This document shows, piece by piece, positions 24,828 through 33,295 of a stretch of DNA of 64,000 nt. The translations under genes were made by a program, and so were the position numbers. Position 1 is the first letter of the stretch; the number at the start of each line of letters is the position of its first letter. The stretch is from Thermoleophilia bacterium (GTDB taxonomy: Bacteria > Actinomycetota > Thermoleophilia > BMS3ABIN01). The stretch is taken from the NCBI GenBank assembly GCA_020053595.1, contig JAGVMV010000010.1, positions 1 through 64,000 of the forward strand. The letters are read 5' to 3'. A model generated the notes under the pieces. That model was not told where the DNA came from. It saw only the letters and a list, made by a program, of their open reading frames with translations, and ran no database searches.

Positions 24828-26468
24828 ATGAAAGTTCTCGATGAGAGCTACAAGGGAGTCTCGGAAGGGACGTTGGTTCCGCTTAATGAGCTGGGCTTGC
24901 CTGCCCCCACGACAGGGGGGTTGCTCATCGTTTTCTGGAAGGGGCAGTGACAGGGATGTCGGCAGGAGGCTCCTGCCATCAAGCGTCTCCATGAGCGTTA
25001 CTCGTCCAGAGGGCTCTCGGTGGTCTACGTGGGACCCTTCGAAACCAAGGAGAGTTGCCAAAGTTGGAAGGACGAATATGAGCTGCCCTTCCCGGTGATT
25101 TCCGATGAGGATGGGGCGATATTCAAACAGCTCAGCAACGGCTGGGTGCCTTACACCATCCTCGTGGGACCGGACGGCAAGGTGCAGCTATGGGAAAGTG
25201 AGTTCGACGAGGCGGGCTTTGCCGCCGCAGTTGAGAAGCTCTACCGTGAGCCTGCCGAAGCACAACCCGAGCCCGAGCCCGCCGCGCGGCTGGCACCCCA
25301 GCCAGCGGGCCGTGCCGGAGCAGCTACCATTGTCATTCTGGGTGGCGGAGCTGGCGGGCTGGTGGCCGCCTATCACCTGCGCCGCCGGTTCTCCGGGAAG
25401 CATCGCATCGTCCTTGTCGACCGCTCGCCCGACCACCTGTTTCAGTCCTCTTTACTGTGGCACATGGTAGGGCAGCGCCGGGCGGACCAGATCCGGCGGC
25501 CGCTTTCAGACCTGACCCGGAGAGGGATCGAGTTCATAAACGATGAGGTTGTTGAGATAGACCTCGCCAACAAGCTGGTAAAGACACACTCGGAAAAAAT
25601 TGATTTCGACTATCTGATCGTCTCCCTTGGCGCACAGCTCGTGCCGGAGACGGTGGAGGGCTTTGATGAGATGGCCCTAAACCTCTATGACCCCAAGGGC
25701 GCTGGAATGATTAACGCCGCCCTGGAGTCTTTTTCCGGCGGCAGAGTGGGCGTGCTTGTCACCTCCATGCCGTTTAAGTGCCCCGCCGCACCGTATGAGG
25801 CCGCGCTTCTGGTGGACTCGTTCCTCCGTAAAAAGGGCGTCCGGAACAAATCGGAAATCCACGTCTATACACCCGAGCACCAGCCCATGCCTGTCGCTGG
25901 ACCGGTCATGGGGGAGGCAATCACCAAGGTGCTCGGCAAACGCGACATCCGCTACCATCCGCTATTCACCTTTGAGAAGATGCAACCGGGTACGCACACG
26001 ATTATTCCGTCTGGCGGCGAACCGGAGAAGGTAGATCTGCTGATCGCGGTTCCTCCCCATCAGGCTCCCGACGTGGTGCGTTCCTCTGGGCTTATCGGCG
26101 CCTCGGGATGGATCCCCGTTGACAAGCACACGCTGCGCACCGAGCATGAAGGCGTCTACGCCATCGGCGACGTTAACAGCGTCAGGCTTGCCAATGGCAA
26201 GACGCTTCCCATGGCGGGCGTCTTCGCCCATTACGAGGCCAAGGTCGTAGCCGAGCAGATTGCGACCGAGCTTCAAGGGCAGAGGTCGGATGCGGCATTC
26301 AGTGGCAAGGGCTACTGCTGGCTGGAGCTGGGCGGTGGCAAGGCTGGCTTTGCGGGCGGAAATTTCTATAACGAGCCCGAACCGTCAGTCCGCTTGTACC
26401 CGCCCATGCGTTTCTGGCACTGGGGGAAAGTCCTGTTTGAGAAGTGGTGGCTCCGCCACTGGTTTTGA
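24828..26468 (+). CDS. Selenocysteine thioredoxin-like / SQR-like flavoprotein fusion
   Basis: ATG 24828 sits 7 nt after AAAGGAG. The frame is open to TAG-type stop 26466-26468 except for TGA 24948-24950 (codon 41). Read through, residues 1-142 form a TlpA/AhpC-like thioredoxin fold: LLIVFWKGQ-U-QG-C-RQEAPAIK, with the TGA at the first position of a C-x2-C pair (C44 is the second), and VPYTILVGPDG as the cis-Pro loop (~108). A Pro/Ala linker (~143-165) leads to an FAD/NAD(P)-binding SQR-like domain: VILGGGAGG, SMPFKCPAAPYEAA (C318), YAIGDVN and GYCWLELG (C497). A SECIS-like hairpin follows the TGA. I infer selenocysteine insertion; otherwise it would be a pseudogene with an uninterrupted 1.5-kb remainder. 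Confidence 0.8.
24948..24977 (+). promoter_or_regulatory. UGA codon with SECIS-like hairpin
   Basis: After TGA 24948-24950 and a 10-nt spacer, GGCAGG (24961-24966) pairs perfectly with CCTGCC (24972-24977) around AGGCT; A-T can close the loop to leave GGC. E. coli fdhF has an 11-nt spacer and a 17-nt apical stem-loop with loop AGGTC. Bacterial SECIS elements need a short stem with G in the loop at this distance, within coding sequence. Confidence 0.7.
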
Positions 26469-26622
26469 GATTGGCGATGGTATTGTTTCAAAGCGCCACA
26501 TAAACAGCAGATAAAGGCAAGTGACGCAACATGTTCTATTCCCATTGGCTGTCAAGTTTTCGCGAAGCTTATTGATGGCGAAGTCATCAGCGGCAATCAT
26601 ATGAACTACTGGAGGTGGCGAT

Positions 26623-27774
26623 ATGTCTGGCAAGACAGTAATGGTACTGGGCGGCGGCATCGGTGGGGTCGTAGCCGCAAACAAGCTTCACCATCTATTG
26701 CGCGACGACCGGGTGGTCGTTGTCGACAAGAGCCCCCGGCACAGTTTTACCGGCTCGTACATGTGGATTCTGAGTGGCGCTCGTGTCGCTTCCCAGGTCG
26801 AGAAGGACCTGTCGTCGCTGAATAAAAAGGGCATCGAGTTCGTCAGGGGCGAGGTTGCCGCGATTGATCCGGATGGCGGCAGGGTTACGGTGGACGGCAA
26901 GGATATGGGCTACGACCACCTGGTCGTTTCCCTGGGAGCGGATCTCGACCCCGGCTCCATACCGGGCCTGACCCGGGCCGGCCACAATATATACACAGTC
27001 GACGGCCTGACGCAGGCCCATCAGGAACTTACAAAGTTCAATGGCGGCCGCATCGTTATCGCCATCTGCCGCATGCCATACAAATGCCCCGCCGCTCCTT
27101 ATGAGGCCGCCCTGATCATCGACAAGATGCTCCGGTCCCGGGGCGTCAGGGAAAAGACCGAAATCGAAATCGTCACCTGGGAGCCGGCGCCGATGCCGGT
27201 GGCCGGGCCGATCATGGGCCAGGCGGTCCTCTCCATGATGGAACCGGGTGGCATCTCCTACAAGCCCAATTCCACGATCAACTCGGTCGATCCCGAGACG
27301 AAACAGGTCCTGCTGGAAGGCGCCGACCCGATTCCCTATGACCTGTTGCTATATATTCCGCCGCACAAATGCGCCCAGGTTGTGCAGGAGGCCGGATTGA
27401 CTGGTGAAGGCGGCTGGGTGCCGGTGGACCCGGGCAGGCTGACGACGAAGCACGAGAACCTTTATGTAATCGGCGACGCCACGGCGATCAAGCTGCCTAA
27501 TGGCAAGATGTTGCCCAAGGCGGGGGTTTTCGCCCACAAGCATGCCGAGACGGTAGCTCAGGAGATCGCCGCCCAAATCAAGGGCAGCGAGGCGCCCAAG
27601 CCATATGACGGTCTGGGTTATTGTTTCATCGAGATCGGCGATGGCACCGCCGGTTTTGCCAAGGGCAATTTCTATGCCGAGCCGGATCCGACCATCAAGG
27701 CGAGCAAGCCCGGCAAGCTGCTACATTGGCAAAAAGTCGCCTTCGAGAAGTACTGGTTCTGGAAGTATTTTTAG
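26623..27774 (+). CDS. SQR-like FAD/NAD(P)-dependent oxidoreductase
   Basis: 383 residues, ATG 7 nt after GGAGGTG. VMVLGGGIGGVVAANKL binds FAD at the N-terminus. ICRMPYKCPAAPYEAALI holds C149 and C155, the second in the same place as C318 of the preceding fusion; LYVIGDATAI is the second FAD motif and GYCFIEIG gives a late cysteine. These fit the sulfide:quinone oxidoreductase superfamily, which oxidises sulfide to persulfide or polysulfide. It is a full-length paralogue of the flavoprotein half of the upstream fusion, 154 bp away. The aromatic, basic C-terminus (WQKVAFEKYWFWKYF) could contact the membrane. Confidence 0.87.
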   Translation: MSGKTVMVLGGGIGGVVAANKLHHLLRDDRVVVVDKSPRHSFTGSYMWILSGARVASQVEKDLSSLNKKGIEFVRGEVAAIDPDGGRVTVDGKDMGYDHLVVSLGADLDPGSIPGLTRAGHNIYTVDGLTQAHQELTKFNGGRIVIAICRMPYKCPAAPYEAALIIDKMLRSRGVREKTEIEIVTWEPAPMPVAGPIMGQAVLSMMEPGGISYKPNSTINSVDPETKQVLLEGADPIPYDLLLYIPPHKCAQVVQEAGLTGEGGWVPVDPGRLTTKHENLYVIGDATAIKLPNGKMLPKAGVFAHKHAETVAQEIAAQIKGSEAPKPYDGLGYCFIEIGDGTAGFAKGNFYAEPDPTIKASKPGKLLHWQKVAFEKYWFWKYF

Positions 27775-27778
27775 GAAC

Positions 27779-27862
27779 GGTTGCCCGTCAGCCTGACCGG
27801 CTGATCAGGACCATGCGGGAAGTGGTTGCCCGTCAGCTTTCCCGGCTGATCAGGACCATGCG
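27779..27862. repeat. 45-bp-period duplication at the end of the YugP-like gene
   Basis: Copy 1 (27779-27817) and copy 2 (27824-27862) start 45 bp apart, 39 bp long with four differences. Copy 2 contains the stop and last codons of the minus-strand peptidase gene; copy 1 is intergenic. Copy 1 includes GTCAG-C-CTGAC, a short hairpin. Confidence 0.85.
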
Positions 27863-28525
27863 AACCAGCGACAGTATCGACATCAGCGCCGCTGCTACAT
27901 AGGTCATCGCCGCCGCGGTCAGCACCTTGCGTGCGCCCTGGGCCTCGCTTTGCACCACCAGGCCGTTGCTCTGCAACAGTTGCATGGCCCGGGAGGAAGC
28001 GTCGAACTCTACCGGCAGGGTCACGATCTGGAAGATAACCGCTGCCGTAAAAAGGACGATGCCGATGTTCATCAGGGTATGTGAGGTGCTGAAGATAATC
28101 CCGGCAAAGAAGATCATTGGTCCCATGCTGGAGCCGAACGATGCCGCCGGAACCACCGCGGCCCGGATCTTCATCGGCACATAGCCCTTGGCATCCTGGA
28201 TAGCATGGCCGGTCTCGTGCGCGGCCACTCCCAGCGCCGCCAGGGAATTACTGCGCGCCACCCCCTGGCTCAGCCGCAGCACCCGCTCCCGCGGATCATA
28301 ATGATCGGTCAGATTACCGGGTATCTCCTCGATGGCGATATCGGAGAGCCCCGTCTGGTCAAGCAGCCGGCGGCTCGCCTGGGCGCCGGTGACGCCGCTG
28401 ACCGCCTGCTTTTTGGAGTATTCCTTATAGGTGCTCTTCACCTTGAACTGCGCATATAGCGACAGGATGATTCCCGGCACCAGCAGCAGCATGCTTGTAA
28501 AAAAGATTGGATCGCCCCAGTACAT
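27833..28525 (-). CDS. YugP-type zinc metallopeptidase (membrane)
   Basis: 230 residues. An N-terminal helix (FFTSMLLLVPGIILSLYAQF), zinc motif HETGHAIQDA (~113) followed by RAAVVPAASFGSSMGP, and further helices (~140-175, ~205-225) match the neutral zinc metallopeptidase family 2 (PF04298), typified by Bacillus YugP. The substrate is unknown. The last codons lie in a tandem duplication with an intergenic copy beyond the stop. Convergent with the SQR-like gene. Confidence 0.88.
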   Translation of the reverse strand: MYWGDPIFFTSMLLLVPGIILSLYAQFKVKSTYKEYSKKQAVSGVTGAQASRRLLDQTGLSDIAIEEIPGNLTDHYDPRERVLRLSQGVARSNSLAALGVAAHETGHAIQDAKGYVPMKIRAAVVPAASFGSSMGPMIFFAGIIFSTSHTLMNIGIVLFTAAVIFQIVTLPVEFDASSRAMQLLQSNGLVVQSEAQGARKVLTAAAMTYVAAALMSILSLVRMVLISRES

Positions 28526-28615
28526 TCTCTATACCTCCTGTTTTCCCGTCGCGGACGCGGCGAGAGTGTTTAACTAAAAAAATTATAGCACAGGGCCCTT
28601 ACCGGGTTAGTGATA

Positions 28616-29623
28616 TCACCCGGGGCCGGGATTATGTTCGTGCCTGGCTCCGGGCTCCTCGTCATCAAGGGTGCCTGTGGCAGCTCCCGGCCTGATCTTG
28701 ATGTGCCGGATTTTCACCAGCGCCATGATGATGGCGACCAGGGCGAGTTCGACCAGCGTCTGCCAGAAACGGACGAGGATGGCGAAGGCCGCCGCGGCGC
28801 CGGCGCTTTCAAAAGCGAAGTCCAGGGTGAAGGCGTAAACGCCCTCCCTGACACCCAGCCCGCTGGGCGAAATGAAAAACAGCACCGAGGTCAGCCAGGC
28901 CAGCGGTGCGCTGGCGATGATGATCGGCAGGTCCGACAGATCAATCTTGGCCACGGTGTTGACCATGGCGAACATGCCCAGGCCGGCGACGATCCAGAAT
29001 AAACAGTAAAAGATAAAGATGCCGATCACGTCCATGAACGGCAGAAATTCCTCGATCGTTTCCCGCTTCAGTTTGCGGAAGACGAAGTTGCCGAACCGCC
29101 CCAGAATCGCCGGGTGCAGGCAGATGATGGCCAGCGGTGGCACGATCAGAACTATCCAGATCATCTGGGAGAAATTCTGCAGCTTGGGCCAGAAGGGCAG
29201 CACGATAGCTATCGCCGTGGCCGCCGAAGCCCCCAACAGCGCCTGTTCGTAGGCGATACTGGTCAGCGATACCCGCTTGGGGACGCCGTAGGGCCCTATC
29301 ATCATCACCCTGCCCACTACCATAACCACATTGCCCGGGATATAGCGGGCCAGCAATGACTTGAACCAGACATAGAGCCCCGGCAGGAAGGGGACCGGAT
29401 GATTGAAGCGCCAGAGGATAATCAGCCAGCCACAGGCGTGGCCCAGGTAGAGAATGCTAAGCATGATAAAGGAGAGGACCAGCCAGGGGGAGCTGAACTG
29501 CCAGTCGCGGGAGGTAATCTCCGGCCAGTCCTGGCGGATCTTCTTGCCCAGGAAATAGAAGATTGCGCCGACAATAATTATCTGTGCGGCCAGCCGCAGG
29601 ACTTTCTTTGTTCGAGGAGTGAT
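28616..29623 (-). CDS. Flippase-like (LPG synthase TM-type, UPF0104) membrane protein
   Basis: About 335 residues with some seven or eight transmembrane segments. PGNVVMVVGRV, YEQALLGASAATAIAI and SPSGLGVREGVYAF match the lysylphosphatidylglycerol synthase TM / UPF0104 family, integral proteins linked to lipid or glycolipid translocation. The first ATG is 29464, but the frame stays coding-like upstream (TPRTKKVLRLAAQIIIVGAI, an expected first helix) back to a GGGAGG site at about 29628-29633, with no ATG, GTG or TTG between. I therefore place the start at ATC 29623-29621 or nearby; a CTG around 29596 is another option. The start is uncertain, the gene is not. Confidence 0.72.
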   Translation of the reverse strand: MTPRTKKVLRLAAQIIIVGAIFYFLGKKIRQDWPEITSRDWQFSSPWLVLSFIMLSILYLGHACGWLIILWRFNHPVPFLPGLYVWFKSLLARYIPGNVVMVVGRVMMIGPYGVPKRVSLTSIAYEQALLGASAATAIAIVLPFWPKLQNFSQMIWIVLIVPPLAIICLHPAILGRFGNFVFRKLKRETIEEFLPFMDVIGIFIFYCLFWIVAGLGMFAMVNTVAKIDLSDLPIIIASAPLAWLTSVLFFISPSGLGVREGVYAFTLDFAFESAGAAAAFAILVRFWQTLVELALVAIIMALVKIRHIKIRPGAATGTLDDEEPGARHEHNPGPG

Positions 29624-29719
29624 TATTCCTCCCGGGAGAAGTGATCTGGCGGACCTGTTGCCGCCGACGAGAAGTATATACCAATTCGATCAAAACATGC
29701 CCAGCTCTGCCGCTTGCTG

Positions 29720-29765
29720 TATAATAACGCCTTGCTCCTGCAATATAACGCCTTGCTCCTGCAAT
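29720..29765 (+). promoter_or_regulatory. ddl promoter with perfect 21-bp tandem duplication
   Basis: TATAAT at 29720-29725 is a likely -10 for ddl. It runs into ATAACGCCTTGCTCCTGCAAT at 29724-29744, which is repeated exactly at 29745-29765, about 20 nt before the ddl start. The duplication lengthens the leader and pushes the start away from the promoter. Confidence 0.6.
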
Positions 29766-29784
29766 CAGGCGCACTGCTTCGCTT

Positions 29785-30735
29785 ATGACCGACATCATCC
29801 TGAAAACCAGCCGTATCGGGGTCCTCATGGGAGGGCTGTCCGGTGAACGCGAGATCTCCCTGAGATCCGGCGCCGGCTGCCTGGCGGCTCTGCAGTCCCT
29901 GGGTTATGACGCGGTAGGCATCGACGTAGACCGCAACGTCGCCGAAAAGCTGCGGGAAGAGGGCGTCAAGGCGGCCTTCCTTGCCCTGCACGGCAAGTTC
30001 GGCGAGGACGGAACCATCCAGGGCTTGCTGGAGCTGATGGATATTCCTTACACCGGCTCCCGCGTGCTGGCCAGCGCCCTGGCCATGAACAAGGTTCGCA
30101 CCAAGCAGATAGCGGTTTATAACGGCATACCAACGGCCGCTTTCGAAAGCTTCAACAGCCGCGATGACATCGGTGCCGCCTGCAAGCAGGCCGTGGAGAA
30201 TCTCAGGTTCCCGGTGATGGTGAAGCCCTGGGAGGAGGGTTCGAGCCTGGGGGTCGTCAAGGTTAACGATCCCGAACATCTCGAGAAGGCAGTCAGGGAA
30301 ACCTGCCGTGATTTCAGCGGCGCTCTGGCCGAAGAGTTCGTCGAGGGACCAGAGATCACCGTCGGCCTGCTTGAGAACAAGCGGATCACCATGACCATGC
30401 CGGTTCTGCAGCTCAGGCCCTCCGCCGAATTCTATGACTTCGAAGCAAAATACAGCCATGGGATGACCGAGTTCGTGATCCCGGCCGAGATACCGGAAGA
30501 AACATCCATGCAGGCCCAGGAACTGGCGATGGAGGTACACTCCGCGCTGGGCTGCCGCGGTTTCAGCCGCGTCGACTTTATCATCAACGCCGAAGGCGTA
30601 CCGCAGCTCACTGAAATCAATACCCTGCCGGGAATGACCGAGACATCCGACTTCCCGGCTCAGGCGAAGGCCGCAAATATCGGTTATGAAGAGCTGGTAC
30701 AGAGGATGCTGCGGACGGCCCTTCTGCCTTTCTAG
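29785..30735 (+). CDS. ddl: D-alanine-D-alanine ligase
   Basis: 316 residues, the usual Ddl length. GVLMGGLSGEREISLRSG at the N-terminus, PYTGSRVLASALAMNK, VMVKPWEEGSSLGV (ATP grasp) and EINTLPGMTETSDFP at the active site are all present. It makes the D-Ala-D-Ala end of peptidoglycan precursors in the cytoplasm. The family distinction Tyr (D-Ala) versus Phe (D-Lac) in the omega loop cannot be settled by eye. It is monocistronic here. Confidence 0.95.
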   Translation: MTDIILKTSRIGVLMGGLSGEREISLRSGAGCLAALQSLGYDAVGIDVDRNVAEKLREEGVKAAFLALHGKFGEDGTIQGLLELMDIPYTGSRVLASALAMNKVRTKQIAVYNGIPTAAFESFNSRDDIGAACKQAVENLRFPVMVKPWEEGSSLGVVKVNDPEHLEKAVRETCRDFSGALAEEFVEGPEITVGLLENKRITMTMPVLQLRPSAEFYDFEAKYSHGMTEFVIPAEIPEETSMQAQELAMEVHSALGCRGFSRVDFIINAEGVPQLTEINTLPGMTETSDFPAQAKAANIGYEELVQRMLRTALLPF

Positions 30736-30761
30736 GAATTTCCCCGCTGGACCAGACGGGC

Positions 30762-30795
30762 AAAAAAAACAGTGACACGGCGCGCCATGTCACTG
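30762..30795 (-). terminator. Rho-independent terminator of the FlgM-like gene
   Basis: On the minus strand CAGTGACA (30795-30788) pairs with TGTCACTG (30777-30770) and is followed by eight T residues (30769-30762). It ends transcription of the leftward FlgM-like gene, 28 nt past its stop. Confidence 0.8.
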
Positions 30796-30823
30796 TAATC
30801 ACCCGGAATATGATTTTCCTGAA

Positions 30824-31003
30824 CTAGTCCACTAACCGGCGTAAGTCTTCGTCGGAATAGGCCTCGCGGATCATGTCTCTGGCGATTTGCTCCGGATCAA
30901 CGCAGTATTCGTGCCGTTCGACCAAGCGCTTCAATCTGCGCAGACGGCGGGCGCGCAGGTCGTGGTTTTGCGGTGACAGTTCTTTTACATCAACGGGGAA
31001 CAT
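30824..31003 (-). CDS. FlgM-like small protein
   Basis: 59 residues from ATG 31003 with AGGA upstream; the longer frame adds 25 residues of unlikely composition. RARRLRRLKRLVERHEYCVDPEQIARDMI resembles the sigma-binding end of FlgM anti-sigma factors (LK-xV-xGxYxVDPxxIAxxLL; here RLKRLVERHEYCVDPEQIA). No flagellar genes occur in the window, so it may restrain a different sigma factor or have another role. It has its own terminator. Confidence 0.5.
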   Translation of the reverse strand: MFPVDVKELSPQNHDLRARRLRRLKRLVERHEYCVDPEQIARDMIREAYSDEDLRRLVD

Positions 31004-31215
31004 CTGTTTTCCTGTGTCGCGGGGAGCTCCGCTTCCTGCCGTGTGGATTTGCCTGACTGAGGCTCCCGGGTGTGCCACATGTTAGTGGCCTTCACTACAA
31101 ATATCGGAGGTCCGGGCAGCTTATTGAGGAAATTGCCGCCGCCAGCCGCTCTTTGCCCCACGGGCCCTGATACAGTTACAATATTCATGGTATTGCGCGA
31201 CCACGGCAGACACCC

Positions 31216-31947
31216 ATGAGCAATCTCAGATTTGGCGGCCAGGCCGCCGGCCTCGAAGGCATCACCTTTCTTGCCGCCCACGGATTTGATTTCGCCGATC
31301 TCAATCTCAACGAGATCGAGAAGATCAGGCGTGAGGAGAGCGAGATGCTGAAGGCGGCCCGGAAGGCCGGCATGTTCTTTACCGCACACGCTCCCGATTT
31401 GAGGGTGGACAACGAGGATGGCATGCAAAGGATCGGCGAGGCGGTCGGATACGCCGAACTGTTCAAGCCGCGCACCATCACCATCCACCCCATCCTGGCG
31501 CCGCGCTCGAATACGCCGGAGAAGATCGCTCTGAAGATCAGGGAGGTTGGAGCCCTGGCGGCAATGGCCGAAAGCTACGGCGCCCGCATCTCCTGCGAGA
31601 ACACCAGTGAGAATCCGGTTGATATGAAAGCTGTGCTGGATGCGAACCCCGGGGTCATGCTGACAGTTGACATCGGCCACAGCGAGCTGCTCAGCGACGA
31701 GAACAAGTCCCTGGGGTTTATCGAGGCCTATCCGGATCGGATCGGCCATATCCATATCCATGACAACATCGGCGGTGACACCTATCACGAGGACCTGCAC
31801 CTGCCGCTGGGTGAGGGCCGCATCGATTTCGCCCCTATCCTGCTGGCCCTGCGAAAGCTGCCCCAGGAAATAACCATTACTTTCGAGATGCCGCGCCAGA
31901 AAGCTTACGAAGGGCTTTTATGGCTGAGGGAACGGGAGCTCACTTGA
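31216..31947 (+). CDS. Xylose-isomerase-like TIM-barrel protein
   Basis: 243 residues. The AP endonuclease family 2 / sugar isomerase barrel is seen in FFTAHAPDLRVDNED, ISCENTSENPVDMK, LTVDIGHSELL and IGHIHIHDNIGGDTYHEDLHLPLGEG (parts: IGHIHIHDN, DLHLPLGEG), with the His, Glu and Asp metal ligands of the fold. Function within the family varies (isomerase, epimerase, DNA repair) and cannot be assigned. It overlaps or abuts the radical SAM gene, and the block continues into a two-component system. Confidence 0.78.
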   Translation: MSNLRFGGQAAGLEGITFLAAHGFDFADLNLNEIEKIRREESEMLKAARKAGMFFTAHAPDLRVDNEDGMQRIGEAVGYAELFKPRTITIHPILAPRSNTPEKIALKIREVGALAAMAESYGARISCENTSENPVDMKAVLDANPGVMLTVDIGHSELLSDENKSLGFIEAYPDRIGHIHIHDNIGGDTYHEDLHLPLGEGRIDFAPILLALRKLPQEITITFEMPRQKAYEGLLWLRERELT

Positions 31948-32564
31948 CCATCGCCTACCGTGTCAATAACAACATATATCTGAACATTACCAACCGCTGT
32001 TCGTCGGACTGCACCTTTTGCCTGGCCAAATTTACGAATACTTTCCACGGATATAACCTGAAGCTGGAAAGTGATCCCTCGCTGGGGGAAATCCTGCAGG
32101 AGCTGGAACTCGCCTTCCTGGACGGCCCCGCCGACGAAGTCGTTTTCGTGGGTTTTGGCGAGCCGACCATGCGCCTGGACGAGGTGCTGGCTGTTGTCGA
32201 ATGGTTAAAGCTCAGGCGCATACCTTCGCGGCTGGACACCAATGGCCACGGGCAACTGCTGTATCCGGAACGGGAAGTCGCCCATGATCTGGCGGCTGCT
32301 GGCCTGGGGGCGGTGTCGATCAGCCTTGTGGGGCACAATTCCGAAGTCTACAATCAATTAAGCAGGCCCATGTTCAGCAAGGCTTACCGGGCCGTACTCA
32401 AATTTGCCGAAGACTGTTTGAGGGAGGGCATGAAAGTGACTTTGTCTGTTGTTGACCTGCCAGAGGTCGATCAGGAAGCCTGTCGAAGTATAGCCGCAAG
32501 GATGGGCGCGGATTTCCGCGTGCGGACTCTGCTGACGCCGGATTCCAGGGAGGTCGGCTCTTGA
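31944..32564 (+). CDS. TatD-associated-type radical SAM protein
   Basis: About 206 residues from TTG 31944 (GGGAG upstream, overlapping the previous stop as TTGA); ATG 31920 is the alternative. IYLNITNRCSSDCTFCLAKF carries the C-x3-C-x2-C cluster ligands; FVGFGEPTMR and RLDTNGHG are radical SAM core motifs. The compact form and YLNITNRCSSDC fit the family usually encoded beside TatD hydrolases. Here the partner is a TIM-barrel protein of the sugar isomerase type instead. Substrate unknown. Confidence 0.82.
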   Translation: MTIAYRVNNNIYLNITNRCSSDCTFCLAKFTNTFHGYNLKLESDPSLGEILQELELAFLDGPADEVVFVGFGEPTMRLDEVLAVVEWLKLRRIPSRLDTNGHGQLLYPEREVAHDLAAAGLGAVSISLVGHNSEVYNQLSRPMFSKAYRAVLKFAEDCLREGMKVTLSVVDLPEVDQEACRSIAARMGADFRVRTLLTPDSREVGS

Positions 32565-33268
32565 ACGAAAACCGGGCGCTGCGAATACTGCTGGTCGACG
32601 ACGAGGAAGCGATCCAGAAGTTGCTTACCTATCCCATGGAGAAGGAAGGCTACGAGATCGTCCAGGCCATGGATGGCGAGTCGGCTCTGGAGAAGTTCCG
32701 GGAGCAGCCCTTCGACCTGGTGGTGCTGGACATCATGCTGCCCGGCATGGATGGCACCGATATCTGCCGCATCATCCGGGCCGAGAGCACGGTTCCGATC
32801 ATCATGCTGACGGCGAAGTCGGACGAGTTCGACAAGGTGCTGGGGCTGGAGATCGGCGCCGACGATTACATCACCAAGCCGTTCAGCATCCGCGAGTTTC
32901 GCAGCCGGGTGAAAGCGCAGCTGCGCCGCGCCCAGATGATCCGCCAGCCCAACGAGGCGGCTCGCGAGGTTCTCGAGATGGACCGGCTGCGCATCGACTT
33001 TCTCAAGCGAAATGTCTTCATATCCGACGAGAAAGTCGATTTGACCTACAAGGAATTCGAACTTTTGAAAACCCTGGTCAGCCATCCGGGACGGGTATTC
33101 GGACGCGATTCGCTGCTGCAGCTGGTCTGGGGGGACGCGGATTTCCGCGACCCGCGCACGGTTGATGTACACATCCGCCATCTACGGGAAAAAATAGAGC
33201 CTGACCCCCATGACCCCGAATATATTTTCACCGTCCGCGGCGCCGGTTACAAATTCAGGGATATGTAA
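32561..33268 (+). CDS. OmpR/PhoB-family response regulator
   Basis: 235 residues from TTG 32561, with GGGAGG 8 nt upstream and a TTGA overlap with the preceding gene. The receiver domain (residues ~8-120) has DDE at 13-15, phosphoacceptor D57 in LVVLDIMLPG and K at ITKPF. The winged-helix output domain (~140-233) includes TYKEFELLKTLVSHPGRVF and VDVHIRHLREKIEPD. It pairs with the histidine kinase 28 bp downstream and is a strong candidate to bind the TTAAC repeats before htrA. Confidence 0.93.
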   Translation: MNENRALRILLVDDEEAIQKLLTYPMEKEGYEIVQAMDGESALEKFREQPFDLVVLDIMLPGMDGTDICRIIRAESTVPIIMLTAKSDEFDKVLGLEIGADDYITKPFSIREFRSRVKAQLRRAQMIRQPNEAAREVLEMDRLRIDFLKRNVFISDEKVDLTYKEFELLKTLVSHPGRVFGRDSLLQLVWGDADFRDPRTVDVHIRHLREKIEPDPHDPEYIFTVRGAGYKFRDM

Positions 33269-33295
33269 GCAAGCGGGCCGAGGGGCCCATATAAA

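Noticed and set aside
24398-24844. A 148-residue frame overlapping the DsrE gene
   Set aside because: It is a +2 shadow of the DsrE coding sequence with arginine/glycine-rich composition and no domain.
24828-24950. A separate 40-residue peptide ending at TGA, with the SQR fusion starting at GTG 25020
   Set aside because: The thioredoxin fold would be split before its second active-site residue, GTG 25020 has no ribosome site, and the sequence between stays in frame with strong family similarity.
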